IMG/VR virus record: IMGVR_UViG_3300045944_000376
Coordinates: 1 to 43,663 of that record
Strand: one strand, 5' to 3'
DNA: 43,663 nt
DNA from: a virus
Each line of letters starts with the position of its first letter. The stretch's first letter is position 1. The notes under the pieces were generated by a model. The model was not told where the DNA came from. It saw only the letters and a program-made list of their open reading frames with translations, and ran no database searches. Positions 37,677 through 43,663 of this stretch are shown here, in pieces. A program made the translations under genes and the position numbers.

Positions 37677-39260
37677 ATGCCGGACTTCGCCTGTATATTT
37701 GGTCCCCCTGGCACCGGGAAAACGTCCAGTCTGACCAAAGCTATTGCCCATTATGTCCAGGAGTATGGGGCAGACAAAATCCTGGCCACCTCATTTACCA
37801 AAGCTGGCGCGCATGAACTCGCCGGACGGAATGCCTCGGTGCTCGCCGACCACATGCACGGCACCCTGCATGCGCTGTGTTATCGGGCCCTGGACGGTCC
37901 AAAGATTGCCGAAACACAAACTGAAGCAGGAGGCTGGAATCATACGTATCCCCATTATGCCATCCCGCAGAACAGCTTCCAGGCATCGTCACTCGCGGGC
38001 AACCCTGGCGACGAACCTCTGTCTGCCTCGCTGGGACAACACCGACTGCACGACTATACCGTGTGGCGTAGCGTGACCTGTGGCGAGGGCGTCCTGCCGG
38101 ACCTGCTAGAAGATTTCGTCCGCTGTTGGGAACAGTGGAAAGACCAGATGGGTCTGCGGGACTTTACGGACCTGCTGCTCGATGCGCTGCAGGTCATGCC
38201 GCGGGCTCCGGGCAATCCCGCCATGCTGGTGGCAGATGAAGCCCAGGATTTTACACCCCTCCAATGGCGCCTCCTCCGGCAATGGTCCAGGTCGTGTGCG
38301 CGCTGGATTGTCGCAGGCGACGATGACCAGGCCCTCTATACCTGGTGTGGGGCATCGCCACAGCCGATGCTGGAGGCTTCCGAGCACGAAAAAATCATTC
38401 TTGAGCAGTCCTACCGGCTCCCAGAAACGATTTATGCCCATGCCGTGACCTATCTCTCCCGCATCATGAAGCGTCAGGACAAACGCTGGGCACCACGGCC
38501 GCACCCCGGATCCTTGACGTCTCTGTCCCTCCCGCTGGGACAAGTCGCACAGCAAGCCATCCTGGACACGTTGCGTGACGCCTACGGTGCAGAGCACAAC
38601 TGCATGGCCCTTGCTCCCTGCTCGTATATGCTTGAGGGGACCCTCAGGTGGCTGCGTGCGGAGGGGATTCCTTTTGCCAACCCGTGGCGGCTCAGACGGG
38701 GTGATTGGAATCCCCTGGTTCCACGGGGGCGCGGTATCAGCTCCCGGACGCGCCTGCTGGATTTTTTACGGCCACCAGAGCGCCTATGGACCTGGCCGGA
38801 ACTTCACACCTGGCTGCCCATCATCCGGGAGAAGGGCACACTCAACCCCAGGCGATGGAAAAGCCTGCTAGCCCTCCACGAAGACGAGCAGCGGGTGTGC
38901 ACGCTGGAGGAATGTCAGGGCCTGTTTGTCCCCGAAGCCTTGAGCGGCGCTCTCTCGGGAAACCTGGAGTGGCTCACAACGCGTCTGCGGGCCGACAAAG
39001 CCCGCGGTATGGCCTATCCCATACGCATCGTCGAACGCTTCGGGCGGTCTGCGTTAGCGCGCGACCCAAGGATTTTTATCGGCACATGTCATAGCGTCAA
39101 AGGCGCTGAAGCGGACACCGTGGTGCTGTCTACGGCGCTGTCCCGGCGCTTTGCCGAGGCGCGTGCCTGGGGAGGCGAGAGCGCGGATGCCGTGGAACGC
39201 ATGCTCTATGTGGGCACAACCCGCGCGAAGGAACGCCTTCTCGTGACCGATCAACCCTGA
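37677..39260 (+). CDS. UvrD-like superfamily 1 helicase
   Basis: 527 residues from ATG at 37677 (MPDFACIFGPPGTGKT), with AAAGGA upstream; an ATG at 37662 would add five residues. Motif I is GPPGTGKT at 9-16, Ia TSFTKAGAHEL at 38-48, II VADEAQD at 185-191, III GDDDQALYTW at 214-223, and IV LEQSYRLP. Motif V is near TCHSVKGAEADTVVL and motif VI is LYVGTTRAKERLLV. This is the UvrD/Rep order with short insert domains. It would unwind DNA in phage replication or recombination. It is separated from the primase by the palindrome-rich gap. Confidence 0.92.
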   Translation: MPDFACIFGPPGTGKTSSLTKAIAHYVQEYGADKILATSFTKAGAHELAGRNASVLADHMHGTLHALCYRALDGPKIAETQTEAGGWNHTYPHYAIPQNSFQASSLAGNPGDEPLSASLGQHRLHDYTVWRSVTCGEGVLPDLLEDFVRCWEQWKDQMGLRDFTDLLLDALQVMPRAPGNPAMLVADEAQDFTPLQWRLLRQWSRSCARWIVAGDDDQALYTWCGASPQPMLEASEHEKIILEQSYRLPETIYAHAVTYLSRIMKRQDKRWAPRPHPGSLTSLSLPLGQVAQQAILDTLRDAYGAEHNCMALAPCSYMLEGTLRWLRAEGIPFANPWRLRRGDWNPLVPRGRGISSRTRLLDFLRPPERLWTWPELHTWLPIIREKGTLNPRRWKSLLALHEDEQRVCTLEECQGLFVPEALSGALSGNLEWLTTRLRADKARGMAYPIRIVERFGRSALARDPRIFIGTCHSVKGAEADTVVLSTALSRRFAEARAWGGESADAVERMLYVGTTRAKERLLVTDQP

Positions 39261-39330
39261 ACGAAAGTCAGGGCAGGCCTTGAACACGCCTCCCGCTGAC
39301 CGGGCGTCGTGAGAAATACGGTCAGCAGCA

Positions 39331-39365
39331 CACGCACCACGTGCCACGCAGCACGCAGCACGCAG
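39331..39365 (+). repeat. CACGCA repeats before the putative SSB gene
   Basis: CACGCA occurs at 39331, 39345, 39352 and 39359; the last three are spaced 7 bp as CACGCAG units. They lie in the 118-bp gap between helicase and the next gene. They may bind a protein or be a slippage tract. No promoter is evident. Confidence 0.6.
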
Positions 39366-39378
39366 AAAGGAATCCAGC

Positions 39379-40005
39379 ATGCCTGCTTTCAGCTATCAAC
39401 CGGCCCGCTCGATCAATGACCCGTCGCAGCTCTCGGAAAACTGGCACCCGGCCTATCTGGTCGCCATCAGTGACGAAGCCACGCCCGAGCAATGGGCCAT
39501 GTACCAGGCCTCGCCGCGCCTCTGGCGCTGGTGGTTCGCCGTCTGGGAGCACCCCTCGCAGCTCCACACCACCCCGGAGTGTCAGACCACGCCCACCAGC
39601 CAAAAGTTCAGCCCGGGGGGGAAATATCAGCCGTCTAAAGCGTATTTGTGGACGTGCAAATTACTGGGCCGGTCGTTTCAGGCCGGCGAGTCGGTGAACC
39701 TCGACACGCTGATGCCCTTGCCCTGCAAGGTGTACGTCAAACGCACCAACACCCAGGGGCAGCCCAGCGAGTTTGCCAACATTACCGATCTGTCCGCCTG
39801 GCCCGAAGGCCAGCCCCTCCTCACCCCGGAGCTGCGCCAGAAGCTTGCGATGTGGCTCCAGATGAAGCGGCAGGAGAGCCCCGCCCAGGAGCCCCCCCAG
39901 GGGGCAGGAACAGCGCATCCTCCTGTCAATCCACCCGCCGCTTGGCCCGCGGAGGCGCCACCGGCCCCTCCGGCTACGCCAACACCCAAACCTTTAGCCT
40001 GGTAG
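39379..40005 (+). CDS. Putative single-stranded-DNA-binding-like protein
   Basis: 208 residues with AAAGGA upstream. The core (LWRWWFAVWEHPSQLHTTPECQTTPTSQKFSPGGKYQPSKAYLWTCKLLGRSFQAGESVNLDTLMPLPCKVYVKRTNTQGQPSEFANITDLSAW) is strand-rich and aromatic, as in small OB-fold proteins coded near phage helicases. The C-terminal 50 residues are a flexible Pro/Ala-rich tail ending KPLAW, as in SSB tails that bind partners. I infer an SSB-like role from pattern and location; it is not a clear family match. Confidence 0.62.
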   Translation: MPAFSYQPARSINDPSQLSENWHPAYLVAISDEATPEQWAMYQASPRLWRWWFAVWEHPSQLHTTPECQTTPTSQKFSPGGKYQPSKAYLWTCKLLGRSFQAGESVNLDTLMPLPCKVYVKRTNTQGQPSEFANITDLSAWPEGQPLLTPELRQKLAMWLQMKRQESPAQEPPQGAGTAHPPVNPPAAWPAEAPPAPPATPTPKPLAW

Positions 40006-40009
40006 GAGT

Positions 40010-41899
40010 ATGCGTGTGAGCGAGCTGGTGTTAACGTCCCACCAGGAGACCGCGCTGGCGTGGGTTGTCGAGCGCCTGGAAGCGGGACAACGCCTGCTCG
40101 CCTTGCGCGGGCTGGCGGGCACGGGCAAGAGTACCCTGATGCCGGTGTTGCGTGCCCGCCTGGCCGCTCTCGGCCACGTGGTGAAGATTGGCGCCCCGAC
40201 GCATCGCGCCGCCATGGTGCTGAAACGGAAGGGCGTGCGTGACGCGGATACTCTGCACGCGCATGCGTTAGCGCCGTATTTTCTGCCGGAGTATGCCGTG
40301 GCGATGCGCTACCTGGGCGAAGAAGTGCGGACACGGGAGGAGGTCGATGACCTGGTGGACGCTCTGGGTCGGCCCCTCCTGCTGGCCTCCATCCTTCGGG
40401 ACGATGCCTCCGCCTGGCAGACCCTGAAGCGGACGAACATCCTGTATGGCGCGCGCAAGGCGTTGGCCAGTGTTGGGCTGCAAGGCAAACAGTATTTTGA
40501 TGGGTTTGGCCCGAAGCTGGGCGAAGGCTGCCTGATCATTGATGAAGCCTCGATGGTCGGGCGAGAGCAATTGGATTTGTGTCTGCAGGCCTTTCAGCAA
40601 GTGGTTCTCGTGGGCGATCCCGGGCAGCTTCCGCCCGTGAATGATGTGAGCGTGCTGGCAGAAACCGAGGGGTTTGACCTCACCGAGTTGCACCGGCAGG
40701 CGGCGGATTCTTCGATCGTGCAACTGGCCTATGCGGCCCGGCGGGGGGAAGCCTTCTGGAAAGAGACGTTCACGGGAGACGTGATTGCCGACACCGGGTG
40801 GCTCGATCCCCATCTCCTCCTGACGCAGCCGCTGCTGGTGTGGCGCAATGGGACCCGGATCGCGTGTACGGAGACCATCCGAGCCGCACTCGGCTACCCG
40901 TCACGCCTCCTCCAGCCTGGCGAGCCCCTGCTCTGCCGGGCGACATCGCCCGCCGATCGGGAGGAGGGTTTCTATAACAATGCGCAATTTCGTGTCGTCG
41001 CCGTATCCGGGAACAACCCGCGCCAGGTCACGCTGCAGGCGGACGGGGCGGAGGAGACCCAGGACGTGTACGTCCACCTCGAAGACTGGCATGGGGAGCG
41101 GGTGGACCCGGAGGCCGTACCGTTTCGGTTGGGCTATTGCTTGACGGCGCACACGGCGCAAGGCGGCGAATGGCCGTTTGTGGCGATTTCCCGGCCCGAG
41201 TTGGTGGCCTATCACGACCGCTGCCAGCGCTACCGCACGATGGACGAAATGGCCCAGTGGACCTATACCGCGATCACCCGGGCTCGGACCCAGATCGCCT
41301 TTCTCACGTCACACACGTTTGAGCGGCCGGCCTCTGTGCCGGTTTCGCAAGGAGTTTTGTCTATGCCCCCCACGTTTAGCGCTCCGTCTGCGGACCCCCA
41401 GGAGCCGGAGCCGGCTCCGGTGTCTGGCGATATTCCCGAGACGCCCGTTTCGCCGCCTGTGGCGGCCTTTATTGCGTCCATGCCTCCAGGGCCTGTGCTG
41501 CCTGAGGGGGCACTCTTACACCAATTCTGCGCTACGCTAGAGGCCAAAATGACCCAGTGGGTTGCCGACCAGTCGGTCTCCACGATGAAGGCACTCGATG
41601 CGGTGCTCGGGAAGATGGTCGAGTGTCTGGATAAAGTCGCGGTGGCCAACGACCATGCCCAGTATCAACTATCGCATACGCTGGAAAAGCTGTTAGGCCA
41701 GGGGGTGCAACTGCGTGGTGCGCCGTATACGGTGGAAATCCGGGCGCAGACCCCGCACGGGTTTCAGGTGGCGTTTCGCCTGACCAAAGAATCGTCGGCA
41801 GACCTGGCGCAAGCGACGGACGCGCTGGTGAGCTGGTTGGCTGGTTCCGGCTATGGCGTCACCATGCCCCACACCGACCCTGATGGGCTGCCATTTTAG
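40010..41899 (+). CDS. RecD-like superfamily 1B helicase
   Basis: 629 residues. Motif I is GLAGTGKST at 34-42, motif II LIIDEASM at 175-182, motif III GDPGQLPP at 202-209, motif IV region LHRQA, and motif VI region YTAITRARTQIAFL. The C-terminal 2A domain has LTAHTAQGGEW, the UvrD_C_2 signature. After about residue 450 a Pro-rich linker leads to a separate helical domain (SMPPGPVLPEGALLHQFCATLEAKMTQWVAD...). The AGGAG site is one base from ATG 40010 and five from GTG 40016, so the true start may be the GTG, two codons in. It would act on ends or forks during phage replication. Confidence 0.9.
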   Translation: MRVSELVLTSHQETALAWVVERLEAGQRLLALRGLAGTGKSTLMPVLRARLAALGHVVKIGAPTHRAAMVLKRKGVRDADTLHAHALAPYFLPEYAVAMRYLGEEVRTREEVDDLVDALGRPLLLASILRDDASAWQTLKRTNILYGARKALASVGLQGKQYFDGFGPKLGEGCLIIDEASMVGREQLDLCLQAFQQVVLVGDPGQLPPVNDVSVLAETEGFDLTELHRQAADSSIVQLAYAARRGEAFWKETFTGDVIADTGWLDPHLLLTQPLLVWRNGTRIACTETIRAALGYPSRLLQPGEPLLCRATSPADREEGFYNNAQFRVVAVSGNNPRQVTLQADGAEETQDVYVHLEDWHGERVDPEAVPFRLGYCLTAHTAQGGEWPFVAISRPELVAYHDRCQRYRTMDEMAQWTYTAITRARTQIAFLTSHTFERPASVPVSQGVLSMPPTFSAPSADPQEPEPAPVSGDIPETPVSPPVAAFIASMPPGPVLPEGALLHQFCATLEAKMTQWVADQSVSTMKALDAVLGKMVECLDKVAVANDHAQYQLSHTLEKLLGQGVQLRGAPYTVEIRAQTPHGFQVAFRLTKESSADLAQATDALVSWLAGSGYGVTMPHTDPDGLPF

Positions 41900-41912
41900 G
41901 AGGAGGACACCG

Positions 41913-42311
41913 ATGCTCACTGAGCCCAAACGCCTGCCTGATCCGCCGCCGTATGCCGTCCAACCGGGCAAGCGCTACGTGCTCCCCTGCCCGGTTCTGG
42001 GCCTGGGCGGGCTCTACGAATACGTCCTGGTCGATGCCGCGGCGGCCCGGCGCTGGCTTCTGGCTGGCCCCTGCGTGTCGTACCTCACGCACCCGTTGCT
42101 CAAGGCCGAGTTCGACCGGGTGATGGGCTTTTTCACCCCATGGCCGAGACGGGGGGCCCTGCCCCGGCTCGATTATCACGACGATGCGTTGCTGTTCCAG
42201 GTCGAGGGGTATGAGCTGCTGCACTTGCAGACGCGAGGGGATTCGCGGCGTCTGCGGGATCTCGTCGAGCAGGGCGCATATACCCTGGGCTTCCTGCGGC
42301 ATCTGGCATAG
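41913..42311 (+). CDS. Hypothetical protein, early region
   Basis: 132 residues from ATG at 41913, with AGGAGGAGG upstream; the longer frame overlaps the helicase. The sequence PGKRYVLPCPVLGLGGLYEYVLVDAAAARRWLLAGPCVSYLTHPLLKAEFDRVMGFF has alternating strand and helix with a WLxxGxxxSxxxH part, which recalls the small DUF1874/B116-like proteins. The match is weak and the C terminus differs (LQTRGDSRRLRDLVEQGAYTLGFL). Treat as unknown. Confidence 0.68.
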   Translation: MLTEPKRLPDPPPYAVQPGKRYVLPCPVLGLGGLYEYVLVDAAAARRWLLAGPCVSYLTHPLLKAEFDRVMGFFTPWPRRGALPRLDYHDDALLFQVEGYELLHLQTRGDSRRLRDLVEQGAYTLGFLRHLA

Positions 42312-42322
42312 GAGGAGAAGGT

Positions 42323-42523
42323 ATGCCCCCGCGGCGTCGTGCCCCTGTCCGGCCACCCACCCTGGATGCGCCGTCGGTTCGCCTGTGGCTGGCCGATTCC
42401 TATCGCTGGACATGTGCCGAGTGCCCCTGCACCAACAACTTGCGCGGGTTGCTGCGGGAGGTGTGCGTCAACTGCCGGCACATCCATCCCCCCCCGCAGA
42501 AGGAGCCCCCGCATGTCTCCTGA
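42323..42523 (+). CDS. Small zinc-ribbon protein
   Basis: 66 residues with AGGAGGAG upstream. WTCAECPCTNNLRGLLREVCVNCRH gives a CxxC-x19-CxxC-type metal ribbon; the N terminus is basic and Pro-rich (MPPRRRAPVRPPTLDAPS). It sits in front of the VRR-NUC gene and overlaps its start by 11 bases, so a DNA- or nuclease-linked role is possible. Confidence 0.72.
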   Translation: MPPRRRAPVRPPTLDAPSVRLWLADSYRWTCAECPCTNNLRGLLREVCVNCRHIHPPPQKEPPHVS

Positions 42524-42950
42524 CCCGATTCACCGCCTGCTCGGCCCCGCGTGGGACTGGACCGTCTCCCGTGTCGCCTGCGGCACACGGACAGCCACGC
42601 ATGCCACGTGGGACACGACGCTGGTGACCTGTCCACAGTGTCGGCAGGGACAGGCACCCGCGTACCTGTTTTCCAACGAGAAAGCCCTGGCTGACGCGGT
42701 GCAGCAACTCGCACGCTCGCAGGACTGGCTGTACTACCACACGCATGACAGTCGACACAGTCCGGCAGGCTATCCCGACCTGACCCTGGTCAAGGGTACC
42801 AGGCTCGTGTTCGCCGAACTGAAGATGCCCGGCCAGAGGCCCACCGTGGCGCAACGACACTGGCTCGACGCCTTGCGGCAGGTTGCGACCGTGGAGGTGT
42901 CCCTGTGGACGCCGGAGGACTGGCCCACCATCGAGGAGACGTTGCAGTGA
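42513..42950 (+). CDS. VRR-NUC family nuclease
   Basis: 145 residues from ATG at 42513, with AAGGAG upstream. A Cys pair near the N terminus (VTCPQCRQG) precedes the VRR-NUC core: NEKALADAVQQLARSQDWLYYHTHDSRHSPAGYPDLTLVKGTRLVFAELKMPGQRPTVAQRHWLDALRQV. The core carries the GxPDL and ELK catalytic motifs. Such enzymes are PD-(D/E)XK nucleases that cut branched DNA or act at junctions in phage replication. The stop overlaps the GTG of the Tas-like gene, so the two are translationally coupled. This raises the question whether it could serve the guide system as a nuclease in trans. Confidence 0.88.
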   Translation: MSPDPIHRLLGPAWDWTVSRVACGTRTATHATWDTTLVTCPQCRQGQAPAYLFSNEKALADAVQQLARSQDWLYYHTHDSRHSPAGYPDLTLVKGTRLVFAELKMPGQRPTVAQRHWLDALRQVATVEVSLWTPEDWPTIEETLQ

Positions 42951-43663
42951 CCGACAGCACCATGACTCTGCTCACCGGCCGCTTGAACCGCAGTATGCTG
43001 GCGCACGCTGCCGACCTGTCGCGCGAGGAAATCCGCGGCCTGGTCGATAGCTACTACCAGGCGCAGGAGTTGCGCAAGGCCGGCGCCAATCAGCGTCGCG
43101 CCGTCGCCCAGGGACGCGATGCCAACCCGCTACTCGATTATGTCGTGGATCACCTGGAGCACCTGGAGAAAGATATCCAGCGCATCATGGACGTGGCCAC
43201 CGATGCCCACATCCCGACCCGCTGGGCAAAAAGTCACGTCGGCATTGGCCCGACGCTGGCTGCCGGCCTCTGGGCGCATATTGACGTGCGGATTGCGAAG
43301 ACGGGTTCGGCGGTCTGGCGCTTCGCCGGTCTGGACCCCACGGTGAAGTGGGAGAAAGGCCAGCGGCGTCCCTGGAACGCAAAACTCAAAACTTTATCAT
43401 GGAAAGTCGGTGAGAGCTGGAAGAAGTTCTCCAATCACCCTCATGCCTCGCTTTATTCGCAACTCTACCGCGAGCGCAAGGCGCTGGAAGTGGCGCGCAG
43501 TGAGTCGGGGATGCAAGCCGAGACCGCCGCGGCACTCCTGGCGACGAAACGCTGGAAGGCGGGGACCGTGGCCGCCAAAGCCTACGCCGAGGGCAAGCTG
43601 CCGGCGGGACAGCTTGACGCCCGCGCCAGACGGTATGCGGTCAAGATGTTCTTAGAGCACTTC
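42947..43663 (+). CDS. tas: Tas-like (IS110/Nop-related) RNA-guide-binding protein, N-terminal 239 residues; continues at base 1
   Basis: The frame runs off the window end on a codon boundary and appears to continue at bases 1-207, giving 307 residues. The GTG start at 42947 overlaps the stop of the VRR-NUC gene, which suggests translational coupling. Residues 60-95 are helical (possible coiled coil). Residues 97-110 form a helix-hairpin-helix-like segment (HVGIGPTLAAGLWA), followed by AGLDP at 127-131 and a basic NAKLKTLSWK segment at 144-153. This order is that of the C-terminal half of IS110-family transposases, which is structurally related to Nop domains of box C/D RNPs. The N-terminal RuvC-like DEDD domain of IS110 is absent, and no HNH or RuvC motif is visible. 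With the 37-bp two-spacer array about 400 bp downstream of its stop, the best reading is a nuclease-free Tas protein of a TIGR-Tas system. The alternative is an orphan IS110-derived protein. Confidence 0.8.
   Translation, partial: MTDSTMTLLTGRLNRSMLAHAADLSREEIRGLVDSYYQAQELRKAGANQRRAVAQGRDANPLLDYVVDHLEHLEKDIQRIMDVATDAHIPTRWAKSHVGIGPTLAAGLWAHIDVRIAKTGSAVWRFAGLDPTVKWEKGQRRPWNAKLKTLSWKVGESWKKFSNHPHASLYSQLYRERKALEVARSESGMQAETAAALLATKRWKAGTVAAKAYAEGKLPAGQLDARARRYAVKMFLEHF

Noticed and set aside
42947-43663. Intact IS110-type insertion sequence
   Set aside because: The catalytic N-terminal DEDD domain is missing, the gene is coupled to phage genes on both sides, and no element ends are seen.
1-43663. 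tRNA genes
   Set aside because: No convincing cloverleaf was recognised by eye on either strand; a dedicated scan would be needed to exclude one.
1-43663. Prophage with flanking host genes
   Set aside because: No bacterial housekeeping genes or attL/attR pair are seen; the ends join within a phage gene.

Overview
The window looks like the complete genome of a temperate, lambda-like tailed phage (siphovirus type) with high GC content, about 43.7 kb. The last open frame runs off the right end on a codon boundary, and the first open frame enters at base 1 in frame. Joined, they give one 307-residue protein, so I read the sequence as a circular or circularly permuted molecule opened inside one gene. 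The host cannot be named. Gene-dense coding, canonical AGGAGG ribosome sites, and two phage-encoded proteins with lipoprotein signals suggest a high-GC bacterium, probably with an outer membrane.

Layout. (1) Plus strand, across the joint (about 42.9 kb to 1.1 kb): the end of the replication operon, a Tas-like RNA-binding protein related to IS110/Nop domains, a small cysteine/histidine protein, and a striking array of 37-bp units. Each unit has two short conserved motifs and two short variable spacers. (2) Minus strand, 30.0 down to 1.1 kb: the morphogenesis operon in the order terS, terL, portal, Mu F-like protein, XkdF-like protease, scaffold-like protein, decoration, major capsid, connectors, tail tube (two paralogues), tail chaperone with a programmed -1 frameshift, tape measure, two DUF2460 paralogues, DUF2163, NlpC/P60, tail-tip protein, fibre, candidate holin, BNR lipoprotein, repeat-containing Dam methylase, and beta-helix tailspike. 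Plus-strand cargo interrupts this operon at 21.1 kb (HNH endonuclease) and 12.75-13.9 kb (a four-gene moron with secreted and lipoprotein products). (3) 30.1-33.6 kb: an XRE regulator divergent from a small early operon that carries a SWIM-zinc protein and two HNH endonucleases. (4) 33.6-35.8 kb: tyrosine integrase, a candidate attachment or arm-site region with 10-bp phased repeats, and a CI/Cro-like divergent pair of XRE regulators with clear palindromic operators. (5) 35.8-43.7 kb plus: excisionase-like protein, prim-pol primase, UvrD-like helicase, a putative single-strand-binding protein, RecD-like helicase, small proteins, VRR-NUC nuclease, and then the Tas-like gene.

How it works together. 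Two regulator nodes (30.3 and 35.4 kb) plus the integrase would control lysogeny. The rightward operon replicates the genome. The leftward operon packages DNA and builds the virion. The most interesting element is the Tas-like protein with its 37-bp array. It matches, as I recall it, the recently described TIGR-Tas family of RNA-guided systems: tandem interspaced guide RNAs with two short spacers per roughly 36-nt guide, bound by a Nop-domain protein. The version here lacks a visible nuclease domain and is encoded by the phage itself, downstream of a nuclease and helicases.
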